This document shows, one piece after another, positions 44,057-53,679 of a stretch of DNA of 64,000 bases (positions within the stretch are counted from its first letter, which is position 1; every line of letters starts with the position of its first letter). This stretch comes from Magnetococcales bacterium (GTDB lineage Bacteria > Pseudomonadota > Magnetococcia > Magnetococcales > UBA8363): NCBI GenBank assembly GCA_015228925.1, contig JADGCQ010000004.1:19209-83208 (forward strand), read 5' to 3'. The position numbers and the translations under genes were made by a program. The notes under the pieces were generated by a model. That model made no database searches and was not told the DNA's origin. It worked only from the letters and a program-made list of their open reading frames with translations.

Positions 44057-47000
44057 TCAGTCAATCTCATCCGGGTGCAGACCCAAAATCGAGGCAATAC
44101 GGTTCAAGGTTTGAAATGCACTTGGAAAATCGAGGATATCCATCTGCGTTTCCAAGGTTGACAGAAAATCATGCGTTTCCGCGCGAGACCTTAGTTTTGG
44201 AACCAGTTGTGACATGGCGTCCAAAGCCGATATCTTTCTCTCCCGTAGAGATTTCGCCAAAATCTTCATTAACGCCAGAATTTCTTTCGTATCCGCCACG
44301 GGTTGTTCCGGGTTATCCCTGGAAATGTCCCGTTTCCTGGGAAGATTCCCGATGGCTGACATCACTTCCAGCATGGATCGCTCGAATGCATCCAAACTCG
44401 ATGACTGGGCAACCCCGTTTTCTCGCAACTCACGTTCAAGAGTCGATACGGATTCAACAATACGAATCGCCGAAATATTTCCAGCAATTCCACGAATGGT
44501 ATGCAACAAGGTCAACACTTCCGATACACGCTGTTCTTCATTGCTCGCCAACAGGGTCCGTATCCGCCGCACCGCATCGGCATAATGGCGATGGAATTCC
44601 TCCAACAGGGAGCGAAACAAATGATCGTTGCCGCGAATGCGATGCATCGCTCCCCGAGTATCAATCCCCGGTAGATCTTGTAAAAACCAACCATATCCCT
44701 TCTCCGAATCGGTCGTTTGGCCAACAGGATTGGCTGGTGCTTCCACCGTAGCCCGTTGTGGAACCCACTGTTTGAGGACATCATACAGTGTCGCACTGTC
44801 GATGGGCTTTTCCATGTGACCATTCATGCCAGCCTCTTGGCACTTTTCCAGAACCTCAGAGGGGGAATGCGCCGTCATGGCGATGATGGGAACGGTATGG
44901 CATGCGCGGATCTCCCGCAATTTTCTCGTCGTGCTGTACCCATCCATTTCGGGCATTTCCAAATCCATCAAAATCAGATCATACATTGCATTGGCCGTCG
45001 TCTGGGACACCAACCGCAAAACCTGAGAACCACTTTCCGCCAAAGTCACCCGAATCCCCACCGCTTCCATCATTTCCCGCGCAATCTGTCGATTGACCAG
45101 ATTATCATCAACCAACAACACTCTGGTTCCTGAAAAACACCGGATAATTTCAGCATCCTCCGCCGTGGATAATGGTTTTGACGGCTCGACCGTGATTTCC
45201 TCTCCCAATAAAATCATGATTGTTTGGAATAGTTCAGTCAAATAGATTGGTTTTTCAATGACTCGGCACAAAGACTCCGAACATCGGTTACAAAGGAGGG
45301 CCATACTGCCCAAATTTTTTGTCGCAAACCGGGTCAGGATCAACCAGGGGATGACGTGATCCTCCCGCCCCATATCGGGCAATTCCAGCACTGTTTGACC
45401 GGGCATTTCCAACATGGGTTGGTCGATGATCAGGAGATGACACGCCCCCATGAGATGATTTCCCTGAACCAGTTGAGAGGCTTCCATAGGATCGGTTACC
45501 ACAATGGTGCCAAAACCGATGCTCGATAGAAAACGTCTCAAAGCGGTGCCCAAGGAATGATTGCGACAATACAAACCGATGGTTTTATCGTGTTGCGTTT
45601 CAGGCAAAACGATCCATGGTACACCAATATGGGGATTCCTTTTGAATCGGCAGGTAAAATACATTTGGGTTCCCTGCCCCAATGTGCTTTCAACCCGCAA
45701 CGTACCACGCATCATTTCCGCCAGATTCTTGCTGATGGCCAAACCAAGTCCAGATCCGCCAAATCTTCGGGTAATACTGACATCGGCTTGGGAAAAGGGG
45801 GCAAATATTGTTTCCAACTGCTCTGGCTGCATACCAATCCCAGTATCTTGAACGCAAAACTGCAACGCAACACCAGAATCGGAGGTTTCCAGGGTTTCAA
45901 CACTCAGAACAATTTCTCCCACCAAAGTAAACTTGACCGCATTACCCACCAAGTTGATCAAAACCTGTTCCAACCGCAGTGGATCGCCCAAAAGAGACAA
46001 ACGGCACTCTGTGCCAACATTCAGTATGAGATCAATATTTTTCGACGTTACCTGTTCACTGAACAAATCGAGAACATAGTCCAAAACATCAAGCAGGCGG
46101 AAATCCACTGACTCCAGACTCATTTTTCCCGCCTCGATTTTGGAAATGTCGAGGATATCATTGATCAGCCTCAACAATGAGGTGGAGGCGCGGGATATTT
46201 TTTTCAGATAGTCGTGGGATTGTTCCGGGGGGTTACGCAACGCCAAGTCCGATAATCCAATAATGGCATTCATTGGAGTGCGCAATTCATGGCTCATGCG
46301 GGCAAGAAAGTCGGATTTGGCCTCATTGGCGGCATCGGCCTTGATCCGTTTTTCCGTTTCGATGGTATTGTAGATTGCCATGGCGGTTTGGGTTGCCAGG
46401 GCCGATAAAACCAACAATTCATGCCCTTCAAACAAACCGTCACCCTTTTTATTAAGGACCATCATGACACCAATGGTCTCTTCGTAGATTTTAAGGGGCG
46501 CACTGATCACCGATCTGGTTTTAAAACCAGTTTGCTGATCCAGTCTGTTACTGAAAAACTCGGTTGAGTAGGCATCGTCGATAATAATACCCCGACCATT
46601 CCGAAAGGTGGCCCCAACAATGCCTTCCTCAATGGGAACCTTCATGCCGGTGATGTCTTGTTCACTGGCACAGGCATGGCATACAAGAACGTTGCGTTGG
46701 GTATTCGCCAACCAAAGTGAGGCGGCTTCAGCTTGGAGATATTTACGAATCGTGACGACGCTCGTGAGAATGGCACTTTCAAGGTTGGGGGATTTTGCCA
46801 GGGCACTGCTGGTCCCGGCCAGGAGATCTACCATCATGAACTGGTAGAGGTACATGCCAAAAGCGGCATGGCGGTCGTGGAGGCGCAGGGCGATGATGGA
46901 ACCTTCCAGACGCACGATGATGCAGGGAAAACGCATCCCATAGGGATCGGGAACCAGGGTCAGATAGACCTCCTGCCCGACGAAATCCTCCCGTACCGCC

Positions 47001-47161
47001 TGTTCGGTGTGAATGGCCACCCCCACCAAGCTGACATCCACGGTCATCCCTTCAACCTGACTGGAATCTGGGAAAGTCAAGACGACCCGCGTCTGGTATT
47101 CCTCCCTGAGCCACGAACGGGTTTTGGTCGTTTTATGATTGCCGGCGGGAACATCAGACAT
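44057..47161 (-). CDS. Hybrid histidine kinase with PilZ-like, GAF, receiver and Hpt domains
   Basis: The protein is 1034 aa and lacks membrane helices. In order: a PilZ-like domain (15-110, with DVSLVG but no clean RxxxR), GAF (about 120-265), HisKA (SHELRTP, His near 290), HATPase (NLVGNAVKFT, FGGSGLGLAIS), a degenerate receiver (525-645), a full receiver (LMDLEMPEMDG, Asp near 732) and Hpt (LLHTIRGIAGN, His near 886). It could pass phosphate through all steps of a relay to an unknown response regulator. The PilZ-like domain may let c-di-GMP tune it. Confidence 0.88.
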   Translation of the reverse strand: MSDVPAGNHKTTKTRSWLREEYQTRVVLTFPDSSQVEGMTVDVSLVGVAIHTEQAVREDFVGQEVYLTLVPDPYGMRFPCIIVRLEGSIIALRLHDRHAAFGMYLYQFMMVDLLAGTSSALAKSPNLESAILTSVVTIRKYLQAEAASLWLANTQRNVLVCHACASEQDITGMKVPIEEGIVGATFRNGRGIIIDDAYSTEFFSNRLDQQTGFKTRSVISAPLKIYEETIGVMMVLNKKGDGLFEGHELLVLSALATQTAMAIYNTIETEKRIKADAANEAKSDFLARMSHELRTPMNAIIGLSDLALRNPPEQSHDYLKKISRASTSLLRLINDILDISKIEAGKMSLESVDFRLLDVLDYVLDLFSEQVTSKNIDLILNVGTECRLSLLGDPLRLEQVLINLVGNAVKFTLVGEIVLSVETLETSDSGVALQFCVQDTGIGMQPEQLETIFAPFSQADVSITRRFGGSGLGLAISKNLAEMMRGTLRVESTLGQGTQMYFTCRFKRNPHIGVPWIVLPETQHDKTIGLYCRNHSLGTALRRFLSSIGFGTIVVTDPMEASQLVQGNHLMGACHLLIIDQPMLEMPGQTVLELPDMGREDHVIPWLILTRFATKNLGSMALLCNRCSESLCRVIEKPIYLTELFQTIMILLGEEITVEPSKPLSTAEDAEIIRCFSGTRVLLVDDNLVNRQIAREMMEAVGIRVTLAESGSQVLRLVSQTTANAMYDLILMDLEMPEMDGYSTTRKLREIRACHTVPIIAMTAHSPSEVLEKCQEAGMNGHMEKPIDSATLYDVLKQWVPQRATVEAPANPVGQTTDSEKGYGWFLQDLPGIDTRGAMHRIRGNDHLFRSLLEEFHRHYADAVRRIRTLLASNEEQRVSEVLTLLHTIRGIAGNISAIRIVESVSTLERELRENGVAQSSSLDAFERSMLEVMSAIGNLPRKRDISRDNPEQPVADTKEILALMKILAKSLRERKISALDAMSQLVPKLRSRAETHDFLSTLETQMDILDFPSAFQTLNRIASILGLHPDEID

Positions 47162-47348
47162 GGTGATTTAAGTGCGCTGGTGCGTCCTTACCCAGATGGT
47201 TGGTGTCTTAATCCTAGCGTGGCATCCAGTATCCTACCCTGGATTGCTTCCGGTGGATACCCATGATAAAACCCCTCATGAAGTATCATTGCCTTGTCTC
47301 ATGTTGCACCGATCTCTTGCGATGATCGTCCCCCAGCAACGTTATTGA

Positions 47349-48899
47349 ATGGATAGTCCCATGACAGAATATGCCAATGAAGACGCACAAATTCGACTTT
47401 TCAACAGTATGACCCGCAAAATTGAGACGTTCAAACCTATCAGCGACGATCAAACGCGAATTTATAGCTGCGGTCCTACGGTCTATAATTATGCACATAT
47501 TGGAAATTTACGTGCCTATGTCTTCACCGATACCTTGCGACGTCTCCTGAACTGGAAGGGGCAAACGGTCACGCATGTGATCAATATCACCGATGTTGGC
47601 CATTTGACCTCCGATGAGGACTCTGGGGAGGATAAGATGGAATTGGCCTCTCAATCCATGGAAAAAGATATTTGGCAGATTGCCGAACATTTTACTCAAG
47701 CGTTCAAGAATGATCTTTCACAACTGAATCTATTGCGCCCTACCCTTTGGAGTACCGCCACCGATCATATTCATGACATGATCGCCTTTGCCAAGACATT
47801 GGAAAGATCGGGTGCAACCTATATCTTGGAAACGGGGCTTTATTTCGATACCACCAAGGTTCCCGATTATGGTTCCCTTGCCCTGACCCCGCGAGAAGGA
47901 CAGGAGGAAGGGGCGCGTGTGGATCCCATCGCGGGGAAACGCAATGCGACCGATTTTGCCATTTGGCGCCGCTCCCCTGCCGTGGGGAAACGTCAGATGG
48001 AATGGATGTCACCTTGGGGTCCCGGTGCCCCTGGATGGCATCTGGAGTGTTCTGTCATGAGCATGAAATATTTGGGATCCCGCTTTGATATCCACACCGG
48101 AGGTATCGATCACCGGGAAATCCACCATTGCAATGAAATTGCGCAAAACCAAGCCTATACCAGCCATGCACATTCGGGTGCCAATTGGTGGATGCACAAT
48201 AATTTTCTCATCGACCGCAGCGGTAAGATGTCCAAATCCAAGGGGGAATTTTCCACATTGACCTCCCTGATTGCCAAAGGGATTCATCCCCTGGCGTTCC
48301 GCCTGATGTGTCTGTCCACCCATTACCGCTCCGAACTAGAATTTTCCCTCGAAACATTGGCGGGGCAGTTGGTTCGCCTGAAACGTTTGGTTGGCGCAAT
48401 TTCGATGCTGGGCCTCGAAGTCGAATCCAAGCCATGGATGCGCATTCCCAATGAGATTAGGTTTTCATCCGGGGCATCGTTCACCTATCCGCGCACCGTG
48501 TTGGAACAAACACTGTCCCCCCATGGAAAAAAACTGCTGGATGGTTTTGACCGTGAAATGTCAGAGGATCTGATGACCCCCCGTGCGCTCCCTTTTTTGG
48601 ATGAAACAATCCATCACGATAAGCTGAATGCGGAGGAAAAGCTTCGGATCATTGCCAGTATGGATTTGGTTCTTGGGATGAATCTTTTGGGTACCCGCCG
48701 TTGTGACCTAGCCTTACGCCCGAAAGATGTTTCCCTGTCCGCATCGGAGGTGGAAGCCCTCTTGGCACAACGCCAACAAGCGCGTCGCGCCAAGGACTTT
48801 GCCAACGCGGATGCAATCCGCGACCGGTTGCATACCGCCGGTGTCGAAATCATGGATGGTCCTAAACCTTCCTGGGAATGGCGTCCACTATTGCATTGA
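47349..48899 (+). CDS. cysS: Cysteinyl-tRNA synthetase
   Basis: The 516-aa class I synthetase charges tRNA-Cys. It shows YSCGPTVYNYAHIGNLRAYV (zinc Cys and HIGH-type HIGN), WHLECSVMS, GGIDHREIHHCNEIAQNQA and KMSKSKGEF. Zinc ligands Cys, Cys, His and Glu appear present, although the third block differs from the common FPHHENE form. Starts at 47349 and 47361 are both possible; neither has a strong SD site. Confidence 0.95.
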   Translation: MDSPMTEYANEDAQIRLFNSMTRKIETFKPISDDQTRIYSCGPTVYNYAHIGNLRAYVFTDTLRRLLNWKGQTVTHVINITDVGHLTSDEDSGEDKMELASQSMEKDIWQIAEHFTQAFKNDLSQLNLLRPTLWSTATDHIHDMIAFAKTLERSGATYILETGLYFDTTKVPDYGSLALTPREGQEEGARVDPIAGKRNATDFAIWRRSPAVGKRQMEWMSPWGPGAPGWHLECSVMSMKYLGSRFDIHTGGIDHREIHHCNEIAQNQAYTSHAHSGANWWMHNNFLIDRSGKMSKSKGEFSTLTSLIAKGIHPLAFRLMCLSTHYRSELEFSLETLAGQLVRLKRLVGAISMLGLEVESKPWMRIPNEIRFSSGASFTYPRTVLEQTLSPHGKKLLDGFDREMSEDLMTPRALPFLDETIHHDKLNAEEKLRIIASMDLVLGMNLLGTRRCDLALRPKDVSLSASEVEALLAQRQQARRAKDFANADAIRDRLHTAGVEIMDGPKPSWEWRPLLH

Positions 48900-49037
48900 G
48901 CATTGATCCAAGAATTCAGATGAGAAATACATTACGCGCTTTTCAATGGGTGTCAATATCGGGTAGACTGCCCTGCGTGAGGGTGCCAGTGGGATCTCAA
49001 GCTGACACTTCGAAGATATCAACAAGGAGAAATGTTC

Positions 49038-50030
49038 ATGCTCCCTTTCAAGTTTACTGTAACTGCAATTTTTCCCATCTTCCTACTGATCTGTGGCATG
49101 AATGCCTACGCCGGGGAAAATCAGGCAGAGAAACTCTGGTATTATGCTGTAGAGGGTGATCCGGTTGGGGTGAAAAAAGCGTTGGACCAGGGGGCTGATG
49201 TCAATTCCCCCAGCAAGAGTGGCATGACCCCTTTGATGTGGGCCGTCCAGGAAGGGCATGAGGAGATTGCCAGTTATCTTTTAAGAAAAGGGGCTGATAT
49301 CAATGCCTATCATCGGCGTGGCGGATGTAGTGCGTTGATTCTGGCCACCGAATGGCTTCGTCCAGCCATGGTAGATCTACTGCTTGACAAGGGGGCGGAT
49401 GTCAACTTCAAGACAAAACGCAGTTGGACGGCCATTCTTAAGACGGCTGATCTGAAAGTTAAGGATGTCGAGGAAAGCGGAAAGCAGGTCGCGATTGCTC
49501 AAAAACTTTTGGCCAGAGGGGCCGACGTCAAGGCAACCAACGACGATGGAATGACCCCTTTGATGTTGGCGACCAATCGTGGCAATGTCGAGATGATTCA
49601 GCTACTTGTCAAACTAGGTTCCGAGTTGGACAGACAAGACCATGAAGGGCAAACCGCATTGATGTTGGCAGCCTTGGGTGGATATGAAAAGGCGGTTACA
49701 GTGTTGTTGGAGAACAAAGCCAATCTTGAAGTACGTCACGTTTCTGGTTTCACAGCACTCATGTTCGCAGCGGAAAAAGGCCATGATAAAATCTTGAAGG
49801 CTTTGATCGATCAAGGTGCCGATGTCAACGCCAAGGGCGATGAGGGGATGACGGCGTTGATGTTGGCAGCCAAAAATGGCCATTTGGAAGCGGTAACCAC
49901 CCTTCTGGCGGCCAAGGCGTTGGTCAATGAAGTCAATAAGGATGGGGCCACGGCGCGGTTGCTGGCAACCGAATTCGGTCATGATGCTGTGCAGAAACTG
50001 CTTAAGGAGGCTGGGGGGCGTAGTTTGTGA
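49038..50030 (+). CDS. Exported ankyrin-repeat protein
   Basis: The ATG at 49038 has AAGGAG eight bases upstream; the ATG at 49032 is too close to it. The 330-aa product has a signal peptide (FTVTAIFPIFLLICGMNAYA). About eight ankyrin repeats fill the rest (SGMTPLMWAVQEGHEEIASY, DGMTPLMLATNRGNVEMIQL, EGMTALMLAAKNGHLEAVTT). Ankyrin arrays bind proteins; the compartment is probably the periplasm. The target is unknown. An inverted copy of the dispersed repeat lies just downstream. Confidence 0.9.
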   Translation: MLPFKFTVTAIFPIFLLICGMNAYAGENQAEKLWYYAVEGDPVGVKKALDQGADVNSPSKSGMTPLMWAVQEGHEEIASYLLRKGADINAYHRRGGCSALILATEWLRPAMVDLLLDKGADVNFKTKRSWTAILKTADLKVKDVEESGKQVAIAQKLLARGADVKATNDDGMTPLMLATNRGNVEMIQLLVKLGSELDRQDHEGQTALMLAALGGYEKAVTVLLENKANLEVRHVSGFTALMFAAEKGHDKILKALIDQGADVNAKGDEGMTALMLAAKNGHLEAVTTLLAAKALVNEVNKDGATARLLATEFGHDAVQKLLKEAGGRSL

Positions 50031-50049
50031 CGATGTAAAAACAAAGATT

Positions 50050-50127
50050 TGAAGTTTTTTATTTAAGGTCAAAGCCCTGGGGAAAGAATTCCTACCCCTT
50101 CTTTCTTTTCGATCGTTTTTTAGGGGG
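50050..50127 (-). repeat. Dispersed G-rich repeat, inverted and shortened copy
   Basis: gtcaaagccctggggaaaga, then attcctaccccttctttctt and a T-rich end with tttttaggggg, match the right inner arm of the 5925-6249 element (about 6146-6216). The block ccccaga is missing from the middle. It sits 20 bases after the ankyrin gene stop. Confidence 0.7.
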
Positions 50128-50179
50128 AATCTAAACGGTGACTCATTTCTCATTGGCACCGCTGAGATAGGAGTGGACG

Positions 50180-50542
50180 GTGTTCGGCAATATAAGGAAA
50201 CTCGAAAGTGCTGGTGTTCCGTTTGTGCAGGCCGAAGCGCAAGCAAAGGCACTTTCTGGCGTCTTACAAAAGGTAGAAGTAGCCAGGCTTCAGGAATTGG
50301 CGACCAAGGGAGATATTCTCCGCTTGGAAAGGGATATTCAATCTGCCAAGGTGGATACCATCAAATGGACGGCAGGGATGTTCGCCGCACAAACCGCATT
50401 GATCATCGGTGCCATGTTTGCCGTTATGAAAATGAACCTGCCAAGCCTACAACCACCGGGGAACTACGCCTCACCAGTCCAAGAGATGCGCTTACCTGCA
50501 CCATCGACATTCGTACAACCCCCTGCTCCCCAAACACGCTGA
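50180..50542 (+). CDS. DUF1640-like coiled-coil membrane protein
   Basis: The start is GTG at 50180, with TAGGAG at 50168-50173. The 120-aa protein has a helical N-terminus (GVPFVQAEAQAKALSGVLQK), a coiled coil (ELATKGDILRLERDIQSAKV) and one transmembrane helix (IKWTAGMFAAQTALIIGAMF), then a proline-rich tail. This matches DUF1640-type (CCDC90-like) bacterial proteins, whose role is poorly known. They are often found near mobile or repeated DNA. Confidence 0.75.
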   Translation: MFGNIRKLESAGVPFVQAEAQAKALSGVLQKVEVARLQELATKGDILRLERDIQSAKVDTIKWTAGMFAAQTALIIGAMFAVMKMNLPSLQPPGNYASPVQEMRLPAPSTFVQPPAPQTR

Positions 50543-50581
50543 TAACTTTACGTGGCCATCACCACTCCCCATCAAGATTTT

Positions 50582-50603
50582 GCGGGCTTCGTGCGAAGCC
50601 CGC
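50582..50603. repeat. Perfect hairpin between convergent genes
   Basis: gcgggcttc-gtgc-gaagcccgc forms a nine-base stem. It lies between the DUF1640-like gene and the end of the chemoreceptor gene, so it may stop transcription in either direction. Neither side has a real T-run. Confidence 0.5.
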
Positions 50604-50638
50604 CAAGAAATTCCCAAAGAATACCTGGACGAATCGTT

Positions 50639-52888
50639 TTATTTTGTCAATGACATTTTCTCAATTGTAAAGAAAGAGATCGTTTGTTCCAACTCTTGGG
50701 CATAATCGGCCAGTTGTGATGCCGAAGCTGAAAGTTGCTCCGAAGCCCCAGCATTCCGTTGGATCACTTGGTCAAGCTGCTGAATAGCCTGATTGATTTG
50801 ATCAGCCCCTTGGCTTTGCTCACGGCTGGAAGTGGAAATTTCCTGGACCAGTTGCGCCGTTTTTTGGATATCAGGAACCAACTTGGTCAACATGGTCCCG
50901 GCACGCTCGGCCACTTCGACGCTGGACGATGACAGATTGCTGATTTCCGCAGCCGCCATTTGACTACGCTCCGCAAGTTTTCGCACCTCCGCCGCAACAA
51001 CGGCAAACCCTTTGCCATGCTCTCCCGCACGCGCCGCCTCAATGGCGGCATTCAGTGCCAAAAGATTAGTCTGGCGAGAGATTTCCTCGATAATGCTGAT
51101 TTTACTTGCAATTTCCTTCATCGCCGTCACCGCCTGCCGGACAGCCTCACCGCTGACTTCGGCATCCTTGGCCGCTTGACGCGCCAATTGTTCGGTGGTG
51201 ATGGAATTTTCAGTGTTTTGTTGGATATTGGAGGTCATCTGTTCCACGGCAGAAGACGTTTCCTCCACCGATGCCGCTTGTTCCGTCGCCCCTTCGGCGA
51301 GAGATGTGGCATTTTCACTGACACCTTGGCTGCCGTTGCTCAACTCCACCCCCACATTCTTGACGCTGGAAATGGTTTCCAACAGGTTTGTCACCATAGT
51401 CGCCATGGCCCCGTAGATACCACGCGGCGTCGTTGTGGTATCAAAATGGATGGTCAGGTCGCCGCGAGAGACCCGGGTGGCAATATCCATAACCGCATTG
51501 GGTTCACCCCCGATTTGCGCCAGGATATCCCGCGCAAAAACCACCCCCAGGATGATTGCCAAAAGGCTGAAAATCAGCGTAACAGCGGCGTACCCCAAAA
51601 ACCCCCGGTTGGCCTGATCCTTGAGGGCTAAAGTTTTTGCAGACAAATCATCGGAGAGGCGATCTTCAACCTCTTTCAGAAGATTGATCCGTTCGGTGCT
51701 TGTTTTGAACCAATACAGAGGATCAATTCCAGAGTTTTCTGGGACAATCATGGTGACCAGTTGCCCCACCGCAGCGATGGCCGGGGCATCATCCATCGGC
51801 ACAGCTTGGTCGATGGCTTGGCTTCTCGCCCCCGTTTTGGCCATGGAGGCGATGATCGCCATGTTTGCGGCATAGTTTTCCAGGGTATTGCGAATGACCG
51901 TCAGTGTTTGTTTTTCCGTATCACGACAATCGGGCAGTGCGAGAAACGCATCGATGTGACGGTTGGCCTCGGCGATGGAGGTTGCCAGGGATGATTCCAG
52001 GGAGGTTTCAGGATGCAGAATGGCATTTTTGAAAAGATGAACGGTTCCACCATAACCTATCGCGTTGAGGATACCGATGAGAAGCGTATTTTTCTTGGAT
52101 GCCATCCCCATGCTGAAGGCGACATCATCCATTCTTTTGACCTCAAGCATGGCTGGGGCTTCAAGTTTTTGTTTAAAGAAGGCATTTTGCTCAGGTTGCG
52201 CAAACGCGGAAAAAACCCGGAAATACGTATCCTGTTCGGTCACCAAGGCACTGAATTTACGAAACATCCCTGGCCCGAAGGCGTTGCGGGCAAAGGTATT
52301 GGAGAGGACGGCACGTTCGATACCAGCCCGTTCTTTTCCGAGCAGGAAATTAACATAAGCGGTGGTTGCTGCGGTCAGATCACCCACGGCAACCTTGGAC
52401 ATTTCACCAATAGCGTCAATGAAGTGACCATTCATCTGTGTGTAATGGCGAATGGCTTCGTCCGATGGGATATTCAGAGCATCGACACGTTTACGCAGTC
52501 CGTCCAGATCTCTGAGCAAGCCGAGAGCTTGATTGAGTACCGAACTAAAATCGGATCCCAAGGTGCGCGTATTGATGGATTGCAGATCATTGCGCAGCAG
52601 ATTGGAACGATCATCGGTATTTTTCCGTTGCTGCGGCAGTTCCGCCTTAAATTTTTCCCCTTTGCTTCCCAGGAAACCGGCGGTCATTCCCCGTTCTTTT
52701 TGCGTTTCATGCACCAAAGTGCTGATACGCACCGCCAAGCCGGAGAGTCGCTCCATATCCGACATTTTGCTCAAGGTTTCATATTTATCGGCGAGTCCGA
52801 GAAGCCCGAAAGCCAACAAGCCCGCCAAGGGGAACAAAAGCATGACGGCAAAACGGGCTTTCAGTGTTAGGTTGCCGAAGACAGCCAT
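50639..52888 (-). CDS. Methyl-accepting chemotaxis protein with NIT sensor
   Basis: The protein is 749 aa. Transmembrane helices near residues 12-30 and about 425-447 flank a large periplasmic domain of the NIT (nitrate/nitrite-sensing) type ([20 protein letters not shown]). HAMP follows, then the signalling domain with the conserved hairpin ([40 protein letters not shown]). It should steer the flagella through CheA and CheW, which are not in this window. The ligand is inferred from the family only. Confidence 0.93.
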   Translation of the reverse strand: MAVFGNLTLKARFAVMLLFPLAGLLAFGLLGLADKYETLSKMSDMERLSGLAVRISTLVHETQKERGMTAGFLGSKGEKFKAELPQQRKNTDDRSNLLRNDLQSINTRTLGSDFSSVLNQALGLLRDLDGLRKRVDALNIPSDEAIRHYTQMNGHFIDAIGEMSKVAVGDLTAATTAYVNFLLGKERAGIERAVLSNTFARNAFGPGMFRKFSALVTEQDTYFRVFSAFAQPEQNAFFKQKLEAPAMLEVKRMDDVAFSMGMASKKNTLLIGILNAIGYGGTVHLFKNAILHPETSLESSLATSIAEANRHIDAFLALPDCRDTEKQTLTVIRNTLENYAANMAIIASMAKTGARSQAIDQAVPMDDAPAIAAVGQLVTMIVPENSGIDPLYWFKTSTERINLLKEVEDRLSDDLSAKTLALKDQANRGFLGYAAVTLIFSLLAIILGVVFARDILAQIGGEPNAVMDIATRVSRGDLTIHFDTTTTPRGIYGAMATMVTNLLETISSVKNVGVELSNGSQGVSENATSLAEGATEQAASVEETSSAVEQMTSNIQQNTENSITTEQLARQAAKDAEVSGEAVRQAVTAMKEIASKISIIEEISRQTNLLALNAAIEAARAGEHGKGFAVVAAEVRKLAERSQMAAAEISNLSSSSVEVAERAGTMLTKLVPDIQKTAQLVQEISTSSREQSQGADQINQAIQQLDQVIQRNAGASEQLSASASQLADYAQELEQTISFFTIEKMSLTK

Positions 52889-53180
52889 GGCAAAACTCCT
52901 GGAAAATTCTGTAATGGGTTGGTAGGTTGGAAGTCTTCAATATCGCGTTTTGACAAGGGGGACGAAACACAACACCACAACGCCCGGGCACCCATCCAGG
53001 ATGTTAGTTCATCACGAAAGAAATGTCCCCTATTTTTTTAAAAAAATTGATTTCCATCAATTATCAACTGCGGCAGACGCAGGGGTCTGATCAATTTTCT
53101 CCGACGGTATGACTTTGAGGGCATGTTTATTGCTAGCCAGCCTGTAGGTGGACAACTTCCAGCAGAACTACAGAGATTCC

Positions 53181-53606
53181 ATGCACACGATAACACGACG
53201 CAAACAAATTTTGGTTGTCGTTATGGCATTGACAATGGCTTGCTGGGCGAATCTGGCCCAGGCCGTTGTCCAACATGGCAACTATTGCGGAATTGACAAC
53301 AATCAATGGGGAAATCCACCCATTTCGGCCATTGACGCCGCTTGCCGCAATCATGACCTGTGCTACATGCGGCCTGGCGGCATGGGGGCGTGCGTCTGTG
53401 ACCGCATTCTGATCGAAGATGCAAAAAACATCATCCGATATTGTCAAGATGTCGAAAATCCCGCCTTCCTCCCGTGCGGTAAAGGGTTTGCAGAACTTGT
53501 AGTGACCGCTTTTGCCCTAAAACCGTGCCAAAATAACCAATTGATCGCCCCAGGCGGACACGATGGCTGGTTCTGGCCTTTGGGCCAAGGTCTCTTCAGC
53601 CATTAG
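53181..53606 (+). CDS. Secreted phospholipase A2-like protein
   Basis: ATG at 53181 gives 141 aa with a signal peptide (QILVVVMALTMACWANLAQA). The mature part has NYCGIDNN, like a calcium loop, and AIDAACRNHDLCY, which matches the PLA2 active-site helix with its His-Asp pair. Additional cysteines (ACVCDR, RYCQD, LPCGKG, KPCQNN) suggest disulfides and export. It would cleave the sn-2 ester of phospholipids. It stands alone between the chemoreceptor and an Rpn-family gene. Confidence 0.8.
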   Translation: MHTITRRKQILVVVMALTMACWANLAQAVVQHGNYCGIDNNQWGNPPISAIDAACRNHDLCYMRPGGMGACVCDRILIEDAKNIIRYCQDVENPAFLPCGKGFAELVVTAFALKPCQNNQLIAPGGHDGWFWPLGQGLFSH

Positions 53607-53679
53607 GGTGCGTTGACATTCACATCAGATTGGTTACGACAGAATAACCGCTATCCTTCGTTTGCAAAGGCGAAAGCGC

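Noticed and set aside
50173..50670. 165-residue plus-strand frame overlapping the DUF1640-like gene
   Set aside because: The frame starting at GTG 50180 has an SD site, a coiled coil and a membrane helix; the other frame has no coherent features.
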